Shown here: piece by piece, positions 20,034-27,631 of the stretch | Position numbering within the stretch: position 1 is the first letter of the stretch | Layout: every line of letters starts with the position of its first letter | Translations under genes and position numbers: made by a program | Notes under the pieces: generated by a model | The model's database searches: none | Told to the model about the DNA's origin: nothing | Seen by the model: only the letters and a program-made list of their open reading frames with translations | Origin: SAR324 cluster bacterium | GTDB lineage: Bacteria; SAR324; NAC60-12 | NCBI GenBank assembly: GCA_015231825.1 | Contig: JADGAV010000012.1 | Location: 1-64,000 of the forward strand | Length of the DNA stretch: 64,000 bases | Direction of reading: 5' to 3'

Positions 20034-20348
20034 ATGGAAGAAACTCAAGTACCTTTGACAGATCAGGAAAAAGGAATGCTGCAAGACTTCGTTTTGTATT
20101 GCAGAGATACCGGATTTTGGCACCGAAAACCGGCACAGGAATCAGAAACTCTTCGTGTCAGGCATTTGGAAGAAACGAACGAAACGTTGCCCAATCTGCA
20201 AGTGGAGTGTCAGGAATTTGAATCTCCGCGATTTTATTTTGATAAAAAACCTTCACAGCTGTTTGCTCCGGGATTGACCGAAGACCAGCAAGTCAAACTC
20301 AAAAAATGGTTAGGCGAAGAAGAGGATCCCTCCTATCTGATTTGGTGA
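20034..20348 (+). CDS. Hypothetical small cytosolic protein (104 aa)
   Basis: I do not recognise this protein. The start is set by a perfect AGGAGG at 20023-20028, five nt before the ATG at 20034. The same frame is open back to 19911, but that extension would run through the terminator-like hairpin and is rejected. The protein starts MEETQVPLTDQEKGMLQDF, contains two cysteines and the segment CQEFESPRFYFDKKPSQLF, and ends EEEDPSYLIW. It is acidic, without signal peptide or membrane helix. It stands alone between the mla operon and the alkD-like gene. Confidence 0.65.
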   Translation: MEETQVPLTDQEKGMLQDFVLYCRDTGFWHRKPAQESETLRVRHLEETNETLPNLQVECQEFESPRFYFDKKPSQLFAPGLTEDQQVKLKKWLGEEEDPSYLIW

Positions 20349-20571
20349 TAGGAATGCCGATGAATAGCGGACTCAATGCAGAATTGAAGACAACAGCATC
20401 TAACTTCATTTGACTCATTTTTCTTCGTTCTCCAGACTATGATCTGTTCTGAAGAACGAAGAAAAATTCCATATCAACCACCAATTTCTCCTCTATGACC
20501 TGTGCCCCCTCGCCGGGAAAAATTTAAGAATGCAATCAATAGCGCAATAGCAGAGTTTTTCAGATACCCCC

Positions 20572-21249
20572 ATGCACATCCTCATTGAATTTTTACGGAC
20601 CGAACTCAAAGCCGCAGCCGATCCGAAAAAGGCAAAGGAAATGCAGGCCTACATGAAGACAACCCAGAGATTTTACGGAGTGCAGGCCCCAGTCAGGAAA
20701 CAGAGTTTCAAAAAAGCGCGGTCTCAATTTGAGATTTCCTCTTTCGGGGAGTATCAATCTGTGATTAAAACACTCTGGAACGGAGAAAGCCGCGAAGAAA
20801 TGTACCAGGCATTGGAAGTGGCCGGCTATTTTCACAAATTTCGCAGGAATGCGATGGACCTTTTTGAAGAACTTCTCGAAAGCGCGAGCAATTGGGATAC
20901 CGTGGATTGGATTGCGGGACAATTGGTCAGTCAGCTGCTCAGAGAAAACCGAATTCATGAACAAAAACTAAGAAAATGGAGAGAATCTGACAACTTTTGG
21001 ATGCGGCGTGCCTCTGTCCTAGCACATCTTCACCATAAAAATGAAACAAACCTGGAACTGCTTTCAGAAACAATTGTTTTACTGATGCATGAGGAGGAGT
21101 TTTTTATCCGGAAGGCAATTGGCTGGATACTGCGAGATTATTCCCGTTTTGATCCCAACTGGGTCAATGATTTTGTAAAAAAAAACCATGATGGGCTTTC
21201 AGGGTTGAGCCGTCGAGAGGCATTGAAACGAATCAATCGGGGATCCTGA
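20572..21249 (+). CDS. DNA alkylation repair protein, AlkD-like HEAT-repeat family
   Basis: A 225-residue all-helical protein of the AlkC/AlkD superfamily, which removes alkylated purines such as 3- and 7-methyladenine/guanine. Family signatures are YMKTTQRFYGVQAPVRK (residues 24-40), the LWNGESREEMYQALEVAGY region, NWDTVDW near 104, DNFWMRRASVLAHL near 140 and FFIRKAIGWILRDYSR near 180. The Trp/Asp-rich segment NWDTVDWIAG corresponds to the catalytic-cleft region of AlkD. The stop overlaps the next start (TGATG), so the unknown protein downstream is probably co-translated. No Ada or other alkylation genes are near. Confidence 0.85.
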   Translation: MHILIEFLRTELKAAADPKKAKEMQAYMKTTQRFYGVQAPVRKQSFKKARSQFEISSFGEYQSVIKTLWNGESREEMYQALEVAGYFHKFRRNAMDLFEELLESASNWDTVDWIAGQLVSQLLRENRIHEQKLRKWRESDNFWMRRASVLAHLHHKNETNLELLSETIVLLMHEEEFFIRKAIGWILRDYSRFDPNWVNDFVKKNHDGLSGLSRREALKRINRGS

Positions 21250-21974
21250 TGAGCACAACGATAGACAATCGCACTCAGTCTGCCTTTAAAACCCTGGCGG
21301 AGCACAATATTTTGATTCTCTACCGTTGGAAGCATGAAAACTATAACCCTTTGATTCCTGAGCAGCAAAATGCCCTGCGAATATCAGGTCTGTTGAACGA
21401 TCCTGTAAACCTGGAAGTCTTAAAAAAACTGATTGAGACTTTACCAGAATTAACACCTGCAACCTACTGCCCTGTGCCGATGGTGAGAGAAATGAAACAA
21501 GGGGTTTCGTTCACACGGACTCTCGCTGAAAAATATTCCTATGCCTATATCAAAGTCAATCGGAAGCAGGAATGGTTTCTCAAGGGGGTGCGCCTTGATC
21601 AGAAAATTAGAAAATTTTTAGAAGAGAACCTTTATTATGAAAAATTGTTGAACCGTTACTACGTCGAATATCGGGTCGACCAAAGTATGGACAAATGCTA
21701 TTTGGATTGTGAGATTACTCCGATTGTAGCAACTCAAATTTCCATAAAATCGGACCATCTTGAGCTCATTCTCAATAATGGAAAAATCGACAGAGTTGAT
21801 CCATCTGGATTTCAAATTGATGATAAGGAATCGCTCTTTTGCAGCACCCAAAATTATGGGGAAGCCCAGTTGGCAGACAATCCCAGATATTTTGTTCTCA
21901 AAAAAATCTCAGACGATGAAAATTCAATTCTTGTTGAACACAACGCCTATCCACTTTCACATAGAAGCAACTGA
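21249..21974 (+). CDS. Hypothetical protein coupled to the AlkD-like gene
   Basis: A 241-residue cytosolic protein I do not recognise. The ATG shares a base with the preceding TGA (TGATG), and the next gene starts right after its own stop, so it sits in a tightly coupled run. Visible features are an N-terminal helical half (residues 1-75), a central region YAYIKVNRKQEWFLKG, and a C-terminal half rich in beta-strand-like sequence with MDKCYLDCEITPIVATQISI. There is no membrane segment or catalytic motif I can name. Its link to DNA repair or to the lipid phosphatases rests only on position. Confidence 0.7.
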   Translation: MSTTIDNRTQSAFKTLAEHNILILYRWKHENYNPLIPEQQNALRISGLLNDPVNLEVLKKLIETLPELTPATYCPVPMVREMKQGVSFTRTLAEKYSYAYIKVNRKQEWFLKGVRLDQKIRKFLEENLYYEKLLNRYYVEYRVDQSMDKCYLDCEITPIVATQISIKSDHLELILNNGKIDRVDPSGFQIDDKESLFCSTQNYGEAQLADNPRYFVLKKISDDENSILVEHNAYPLSHRSN

Positions 21975-23123
21975 ATGAAACAGTCCGCAAGCCTTTTTAC
22001 AAAAGATGAATTGCGTTTGTTTTATCAACAAGGGCTTATAATACTCTTTTTGATAGCAGCCGGATTGATTGCCACCACAGCAATTTTTGACCTGTCCGAC
22101 GGTGATCGCCGCCTAACCGCTCTTTTTTATTCATCTTCCAAGACATGGCTATTGACGGATTCTCAACCATGGAAATGGTTTTATGAATTCGGTACAATTC
22201 CAGGATTGCTGCTTACTATTTTTGGGGTAATAGTCTGGTTTCTCAGCTGGTTTAAACCGCAGTTGGCTTCATGGCGACGCTACATTTTAGTCTTTGTGCT
22301 GACTTCTGTTTTAGGAGGCGGAATTCTGGTAAACGGAATCTTGAAAGATTATTGGGGACGCACACGCCCCCGACAGATTCAGGAATTCGACGGTCGCTGG
22401 GAATACCTTCCTGTCTACAAGCCTGGAATTCCAGGAAAAGGAAAGTCCTTTCCCTGTGGACACTGCACCATGGCATTTCTCACGGTCAGCTCTGTTTTTC
22501 TTTTCAGAAAATCTAAAGCTCTGGCTGTTTCTGGCACCATATTCGGCCTGGTTTACGGTACTATGATGAGCGTCGCGCGGGTAGGGCAAGGAGGACATTT
22601 CCCCACAGACACTTTGTGGGCCCTGGGCATCGTCCTGCTGGCCTCCACGACGCTATATTTTTTTGTATTAAAACCTCCCCTTGAGCGTTCTGTTTCCTCC
22701 AAGAATCTGACAAGAACGCAAACAATTGGCATGTCCTTTGGATTTCTTGTCGTCATTGCCCTCATGCTCCTGTTATTTTTAACTCGCCGCCCCGTATTTG
22801 AGGACCATAAGCACGGGCTTTCTCTGGAGGGAATAAAACAGATTGAGGTGAGAGTGAATTTTGACTGGCAGAATATCACCCTTGTACCCACACAAAGAGA
22901 AAGCGGTTCAATTCAAACGATCGTGCGCGGATTCGGGTTGCCTGATGCCAGAAACAGGATTAAAATTGAACGGACAAAGGGAAACAACGGAGTTTTTTAT
23001 CTCAACTACCAACTGATTTCGGAAGGTTATTTTTCTGAACTCAATTACGACGTTTTTCTGGTAGTCCCTTCCCACCTAATGGATCGTGTGATACAAATTC
23101 CAAACGCAAAATCAGATTTGTAG
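21975..23123 (+). CDS. PAP2-family membrane phosphatase with C-terminal beta-rich domain
   Basis: A 382-residue membrane phosphatase of the PAP2 superfamily, likely acting on a lipid phosphate on the periplasmic face. The three motifs are KDYWGRTRPR (about 119-128), FPCGHCTMAF (about 158-167) and SVARVGQGGHFPTD (about 196-209). Motif 2 has Cys in place of the usual Ser of PSGH; the catalytic histidines are kept. About six membrane helices occupy residues 20-275. After the last helix a roughly 105-residue tail (about 275-382) of alternating hydrophobic strands resembles a DUF4097-like beta domain and should be periplasmic. It begins immediately after the preceding stop and is followed by a second PAP2 gene. 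Confidence 0.85.
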   Translation: MKQSASLFTKDELRLFYQQGLIILFLIAAGLIATTAIFDLSDGDRRLTALFYSSSKTWLLTDSQPWKWFYEFGTIPGLLLTIFGVIVWFLSWFKPQLASWRRYILVFVLTSVLGGGILVNGILKDYWGRTRPRQIQEFDGRWEYLPVYKPGIPGKGKSFPCGHCTMAFLTVSSVFLFRKSKALAVSGTIFGLVYGTMMSVARVGQGGHFPTDTLWALGIVLLASTTLYFFVLKPPLERSVSSKNLTRTQTIGMSFGFLVVIALMLLLFLTRRPVFEDHKHGLSLEGIKQIEVRVNFDWQNITLVPTQRESGSIQTIVRGFGLPDARNRIKIERTKGNNGVFYLNYQLISEGYFSELNYDVFLVVPSHLMDRVIQIPNAKSDL

Positions 23124-23165
23124 ACCTTTTCGCCTGATCAGCACGCTTTTGACACAATCGTTTTT

Positions 23166-24140
23166 ATGCCTTTTTTAAAAAAGCAGGTTTCATGGGGGCT
23201 GGTTCTTCTAATCAGCCTCAGTGCGGTATTATTGATTGCAATTGTACCTGTGGATTACGAATGGACGGTTTGGCTCTATGAAAACCGCTGGCCAAGATTT
23301 GCCGAATTCATGAGACGAACCCTCTTTGAAGGAAGCTATTTTGGTGGTAGCGATTTCGCCATCCTTTTTCAGATTTTTGCTGTATGCGCTTATTTCTATG
23401 TAGGGAGCGGAAAAAAAGGTGCAAAACGTTTCGTGCAATGGCATCCCATGTTGGGGTATTTGCTCGTTTGTGCTCTGGTGACCGGTCTGGGTGCGGTACA
23501 TTCATCAAAATGGTTGATGGGCCGGGCGAGACCTCATATCGTATTGAAAGATGAATTGCCTTTCACTCATTGGTACGAATTTGGTCCGCATTTCGTTAGC
23601 GACGGTGCCTTTTTTGGAAGTTTTCTCAGTGGGCACACCGCTGTCGTTTTTTTATTGATGGCGGTGGCTTATCTGTTGGCTGGGCATCCGCAGTCTGCCT
23701 GGAAGTATAAAACAATGGGGGGGCTCTGGGGAGGACTCGTTATCATATATACAATTCTAATGGCCATCGGACGCTCCATGACTCGCCATCACTGGCTAAG
23801 TGACAGCCTCGCCACTATAGGCGTTTCCTGGATTGTGATGCACTTTTTATATTTTCAGATCCTTCATATTCCAGAACAAATCGACTACTGGAATCGTCAC
23901 CGAAAATGGCCTCCCTTGCCTAAATTCTGGGAATTCCGTTTGTGCTTCCATGCGCTGATGATTATTCTAGGTTTGATGGGAATGGTAATTGGACTGCGGT
24001 CTCTCTGGCTTCAAAAGGCACCTTGGCTAATCATACTGATTTTTCCGGGGATAGCGGCAGTATATCACTGGGGAAAGCAGATTTTTGCACTGTACGGGCA
24101 AGTCAAAAAAGTTTTCACTTTCAATCCTGATCTTCAATAA
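23166..24140 (+). CDS. PAP2-family membrane phosphatase
   Basis: A second PAP2 phosphatase, 324 aa. Motif 1 is KWLMGRARPH (about 114-123), motif 2 FLSGHTAVVF (about 154-163) and motif 3 GRSMTRHHWLSD (about 201-212), all with the catalytic residues intact. Five to six membrane helices surround them. Two further helices follow near residues 255-300, giving a longer C-terminus than typical lipid A or undecaprenyl-pyrophosphate phosphatases. It is only distantly related to the neighbouring PAP2 protein, so this is probably not a recent duplication. The next gene starts 8 bp later. Confidence 0.85.
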   Translation: MPFLKKQVSWGLVLLISLSAVLLIAIVPVDYEWTVWLYENRWPRFAEFMRRTLFEGSYFGGSDFAILFQIFAVCAYFYVGSGKKGAKRFVQWHPMLGYLLVCALVTGLGAVHSSKWLMGRARPHIVLKDELPFTHWYEFGPHFVSDGAFFGSFLSGHTAVVFLLMAVAYLLAGHPQSAWKYKTMGGLWGGLVIIYTILMAIGRSMTRHHWLSDSLATIGVSWIVMHFLYFQILHIPEQIDYWNRHRKWPPLPKFWEFRLCFHALMIILGLMGMVIGLRSLWLQKAPWLIILIFPGIAAVYHWGKQIFALYGQVKKVFTFNPDLQ

Positions 24141-24148
24141 GCCCATTC

Positions 24149-25030
24149 ATGAAAAAACTTTTAGAAATTTTGACGGTTGACTCGGTGCGGGATCTTTTTC
24201 GTAATCGTTCTTTTTTTCTCCTAATTTTCATCATTATTTTATTGGATCGGTTCCTCAAATACTATGTGGAAATCGACCGTTCATCGCTCAATTTGGAGGC
24301 GCTCAAACAGCAGGGACTGGGCGCAGCACCTTATTTTTTTGAAAGTCTCCCGCAAGATTTATGGAATTGGCTCACCGACTGGAGAACCCTGGGCCTTGTC
24401 GGAGGACTATTTTTACTGAAACAGTTGATTTCAATGTGGCCTTCCAGTGATATGAGAAAAATGCATCGGGAAGAGCAGGGATTACTGAGGGTTTGGGATT
24501 CATTGAGGTACCTGCGCTGGCATCAGTTTGTTTGGGACGCCGTGGCAGTCGGCAGCGTTTGCATTTTGATTGGCGGATGGTGCCTGTTTTTCTTTTTGAT
24601 TGCCCGATGGGGTTGGTTTTATATTCAATCTTCTCTCTGGCTGCTTATGTGGGGAGGACTTGCATTTCTTGCAGCTCCAATCGGAATGGCGGGATTTTCC
24701 TATTCATCAAAACTCGCTGTCCTTTCCACCGGGACCTATCATGCACGTTTATCGCTCTTTTTTAAACTTTTAACATCATGGGAAATATTCTGGAAATCCT
24801 GGGTTTTTTATTTTTTCAGAATTGCTTTGGAAGCAACCTTTGTCGTCATAATCCCCGCCAGTCTCATTCTGACTGTTGAAAACTTTTGGCTGCGCATCAT
24901 TCTCTCCGGATTCTCAGCAACCCCAGTTTATTCCTACGTTAAAATGGCTTCTTTTAAATTTTTTCTGGAAATTTACCGCCCCTTCTCGCTGGTGCAGGCG
25001 GAGTATCAAAAATATTTAAATCGGAAATAA
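24149..25030 (+). CDS. Hypothetical multi-pass inner-membrane protein
   Basis: A 293-residue protein I cannot assign. It has an N-terminal helix (about 20-37), a second near 80-95, two adjacent helices near 128-185, and two near 205-265. It is unusually rich in Trp and Phe (NWLTDWRTLG, ARWGWFYIQSSLW). No enzyme motif is visible. The 8-bp gap from the second PAP2 gene points to an operon with the two lipid phosphatases, so a role in the same envelope-lipid process is plausible but unproven. Confidence 0.7.
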   Translation: MKKLLEILTVDSVRDLFRNRSFFLLIFIIILLDRFLKYYVEIDRSSLNLEALKQQGLGAAPYFFESLPQDLWNWLTDWRTLGLVGGLFLLKQLISMWPSSDMRKMHREEQGLLRVWDSLRYLRWHQFVWDAVAVGSVCILIGGWCLFFFLIARWGWFYIQSSLWLLMWGGLAFLAAPIGMAGFSYSSKLAVLSTGTYHARLSLFFKLLTSWEIFWKSWVFYFFRIALEATFVVIIPASLILTVENFWLRIILSGFSATPVYSYVKMASFKFFLEIYRPFSLVQAEYQKYLNRK

Positions 25031-25116
25031 AATCTATAAAAAGCCAAAGGTGAGCACGGTTATTGCTTTACTTTCATGCAGTTATTTTTCCTTTAACCCC
25101 AACTATAGAGGAGACC

Positions 25117-25194
25117 ATGAGAGAGCTTTTTTCCGATTCTCATCTTTATGTTTTAGGAGATGGGGATGATGAAGATTTCCCCTGCACTGACTAA
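25117..25194 (+). CDS. Possible 25-residue small protein or leader peptide
   Basis: GAGGAG at 25108-25113 stands 3 nt before an ATG that opens a 25-codon frame ending TAA at 25192. The peptide begins MRELFSDSHLYVLG and ends in the acidic DGDDEDFPCTD. It overlaps a second small ORF whose own AGGAG lies inside this one, an arrangement that could couple the two. There is no homology I can recognise and length alone makes chance plausible. Confidence 0.3.
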   Translation: MRELFSDSHLYVLGDGDDEDFPCTD

Positions 25195-25276
25195 AATGAA
25201 GGCACGCGATCTTCATCCTGAAACAGAGTCCTGTTGTTTAAATGTAAATTTTTTCAGCAGGTCTCTCTTCGGCTGA
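25166..25276 (+). CDS. Possible 36-residue small protein
   Basis: AGGAG at 25155-25159 is 6 nt from a double ATG at 25166, an ideal spacing. The frame runs 36 codons to TGA at 25274-25276. The peptide starts MMKISPALTKMKARD, is basic at the N-terminus and contains a CC pair at residues 23-24. It overlaps the 25-residue ORF in another frame. It might be a toxin, leader or modified peptide, but no modifying enzyme is close. Confidence 0.3.
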   Translation: MMKISPALTKMKARDLHPETESCCLNVNFFSRSLFG

Positions 25277-25512
25277 CACTCTGGCCGTCTCTGAAAAATT
25301 CCCCCACCAGATCATTGTTCTTTTCGACCTTTTTCGGGACACCTACACTGCAACACGTATTTGATCAAAGCATCATTTTATTTTAACAGGAAACTATCAA
25401 ATTCACCTTTCGTCCCTCTTTACCTTTTTGCACTGTTATCCCATCTTCAAAACTTCACGACCTGGATGTCCGGCCTGTAAACAGGGCATAAACCTTCCCA
25501 TTACTTCAGTGT

Positions 25513-26793
25513 TTAAAAGTTTTCTTTTAGAAGAAGAGAGAGGATTTTATCCCGATAGTTTCGTTTTTGATTGAGCATTATTACAAAATAAAGGTTTCGT
25601 GACTCGTCGGGCAGATAACCTGCCATCGTATAAACACCGCGCAAAGTTCCTGTTTTCAAACGAACCCCCATGTGACGGGCGAGCAAAGATTTGTATGGCC
25701 GAAAAGCCTTTAGCACGCGAAGCATGGCTTGTCCTGTAATTTTATTTTTTCTGGATATTCCGGAGCCTTCAACAAATTGAAAATTTCGAGGATTGATTTT
25801 CAGATCGTTTTCCAGGAATCCCTGCAGTGCTTTCCTTCCTTTTTCCGTCTCAGCGGGAGCGCCGTATACTTTCATTCCTGTACTCAGGAACAATTGATTG
25901 GCGATAAAATTATTCGAATACAGCATCATTCCCGCGATGGTCTGTTTGAGGGTATTGGAATTTTGATGGGTAAATACCAACTGATCTGTTTTTTGAATAG
26001 ATCTTATTTGTACACTGCCGGAAAAATTAACACCCTCAATTTTTAAAAGTGCTGCAAACAAACTGCCGATATAGGGTAAAATATACTGACTGCTGCGAGA
26101 AATATTAATGCGGTGTTTTCCCGGATCGAGATCCTGAGCTAGCTGGACCGCTATCGAAGTCAACGGGGTTTGTTTTTCAGCCGATTGAATTTGCCCATCT
26201 TTTCCAACCATCACATTGATCGTATTGTAGTTCGCGACCAACGCCCCGTTCAAGGCATCATAGGGATTTAAAGTGTTTTCCAGGCCATGAACATTGATCT
26301 CTGAGGCAAAGGAACTATTGTCCAGATAAAGATTTCTCAGCGTCCCGGGGATCTTTGGAGATTGTGACAACTCCTTTGCCAAAGCGATCAGTTCTTCAGA
26401 TACCAACTGAGGATCCCCGTACCCTTTGAGTGTCAAATCGCCCTGTTGATTTAGGTATGTTTCTGTTTGAAAACGATAATTCGGGCCTAGATAATGCAAT
26501 GCGACTAAAGCAGTGGCAAGTTTCCAAATCGATGCAGGAACGAATAATTCGTCAGAGTTGCGGCTGTACAGGATGGCATGATCATCAGCGACCAAAATGC
26601 TGCCTCTAGTCAGATAGCGTGATAAATTATGCTCTAACCCGGAAGCAAAAAGTAGGGGTGTAAAAAATGGAAGCAGGGAAACGCAGGTAAAAAAAACAAT
26701 CCTGATTTGTCTCAGGAAAAAGCTTTTGGTGAGGTAACATTCAGAGCAGAAAAAGAAAAAACAACTGCTTTTTTTGGGCAAAAAAAACTTCAT
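25513..26793 (-). CDS. dacB: D-alanyl-D-alanine carboxypeptidase / endopeptidase (PBP4, S13 family)
   Basis: A periplasmic penicillin-binding protein of peptidase family S13 that trims peptidoglycan side chains or cleaves cross-links. The three active-site motifs are SIWK in PASIWKLATAL (about 87-90), SNN in MMLYSNNFIANQ (about 290) and KTG in RLKTGTLRGVYTMAGYL (about 382). A hydrophobic export segment occupies about residues 30-51, ending LLFASG. The ATG at 26793 gives an odd, Cys/Phe-rich leader of about 25 residues before that segment and has no clear ribosome site; an alternative non-ATG start nearer residue 23 is possible. Length 426 aa is shorter than E. coli PBP4 (477). Confidence 0.88.
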   Translation of the reverse strand: MKFFLPKKSSCFFFFCSECYLTKSFFLRQIRIVFFTCVSLLPFFTPLLFASGLEHNLSRYLTRGSILVADDHAILYSRNSDELFVPASIWKLATALVALHYLGPNYRFQTETYLNQQGDLTLKGYGDPQLVSEELIALAKELSQSPKIPGTLRNLYLDNSSFASEINVHGLENTLNPYDALNGALVANYNTINVMVGKDGQIQSAEKQTPLTSIAVQLAQDLDPGKHRINISRSSQYILPYIGSLFAALLKIEGVNFSGSVQIRSIQKTDQLVFTHQNSNTLKQTIAGMMLYSNNFIANQLFLSTGMKVYGAPAETEKGRKALQGFLENDLKINPRNFQFVEGSGISRKNKITGQAMLRVLKAFRPYKSLLARHMGVRLKTGTLRGVYTMAGYLPDESRNLYFVIMLNQKRNYRDKILSLLLKENF

Positions 26794-26891
26794 TGTAAAG
26801 TGCGGGATGGAGCAATCCCCATCTGCAGGGTGCGACTGAATTGCGAAAATGACTTCATTTTTTATACAAAAAAACGATTTTTGAACAGGCC

Positions 26892-27329
26892 TTAGCGAAT
26901 ATCATTCGGCATCACTTTATAATACTGTTCACGATAAATCGCAATCAAATCGCTGGGATCCTCATCCCTCATGTTGATTCGTACTACGGACTGAAGCGCC
27001 AGGTTGAGGTCGAGCAGATTTTTCATGGCAAAGAAGTCCGCGGACTGTCGATCTTTACAATTTTTTACTGACCGGGCCAATGTCATAGAATCGCTGGCAG
27101 CATAGTAGGCCTTAAACAAATGATTTGCGTCACGATTGTCATAATGCTGGGCCAGTTCAATTTTTGCTTCTCCATATAAATCATAGGCTTGATCGATGAC
27201 AGCAGACGCACAAACCACTACCTCGGGCTTGGTACTTAGAAAAGGGTTCGCCAGATCTTGTATTTTGGAACATCCCGGCAAAAACGGGATCATCATTAAC
27301 AGGCCAATTAATAGACGTTTCATTTTCAT
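26892..27329 (-). CDS. Small putative lipoprotein
   Basis: A 145-residue exported protein. The signal peptide MKMKRLLIGLLMMIPFLPGC ends in a good lipobox LPGC, so the mature protein should be lipidated at C20. The mature part is helical and contains a pair of further cysteines (VVVCASAV, KNCKDR). Open frame continues upstream to 27623, but GGAG at 27336-27339 stands 6 nt before the ATG at 27329 and only this start gives a sensible signal peptide. It lies 98 bp upstream of dacB on the same strand. I do not recognise the family. Confidence 0.75.
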   Translation of the reverse strand: MKMKRLLIGLLMMIPFLPGCSKIQDLANPFLSTKPEVVVCASAVIDQAYDLYGEAKIELAQHYDNRDANHLFKAYYAASDSMTLARSVKNCKDRQSADFFAMKNLLDLNLALQSVVRINMRDEDPSDLIAIYREQYYKVMPNDIR

Positions 27330-27631
27330 GCTTTTCTCCATTAAGCAAATTCTGGAATCAGTGAAAGTAATATCAGGTTGTAGATGCAGTATCGACCTGA
27401 TTTTCAGAAACTTTAGCTTTTTCCTGACCTTTTTCCCAAAAATTTCGGAAAATTCTTTTTTGCAAGGACTGCTTCGTAAAGACAAGGCGTTAAAAATACC
27501 CAAGAGGGTCCTGGTTTTTACCCACAACACAAATTCATTTATTGAACAGCAGCTCTGCACAATCCGATTTTTGAAAAAAAGCAAAATCAGACAAATTGGA
27601 AACAATCTCCTGTGTGGAAGCATCCATTAAT

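Larger units (their letters stand above)
25031..25512. other. 482-bp gap holding two overlapping small ORFs
   Basis: Between a plus-strand and a minus-strand gene, so expected to hold terminators. The only structure I see is the pair of small ORFs with good ribosome sites at 25117-25276. The rest (25277-25512) is pyrimidine-rich with no ORF or clear hairpin. Confidence 0.6.

Noticed and set aside
25274-25288. TGA at the end of the 36-codon ORF as a selenocysteine codon
   Set aside because: The frame closes again within six codons, and no SECIS-like stem was seen.
27330-27623. N-terminal extension of the minus-strand lipoprotein to 243 aa
   Set aside because: It would bury the signal peptide and lipobox inside the protein; the GGAG-supported start at 27329 gives a proper lipoprotein.
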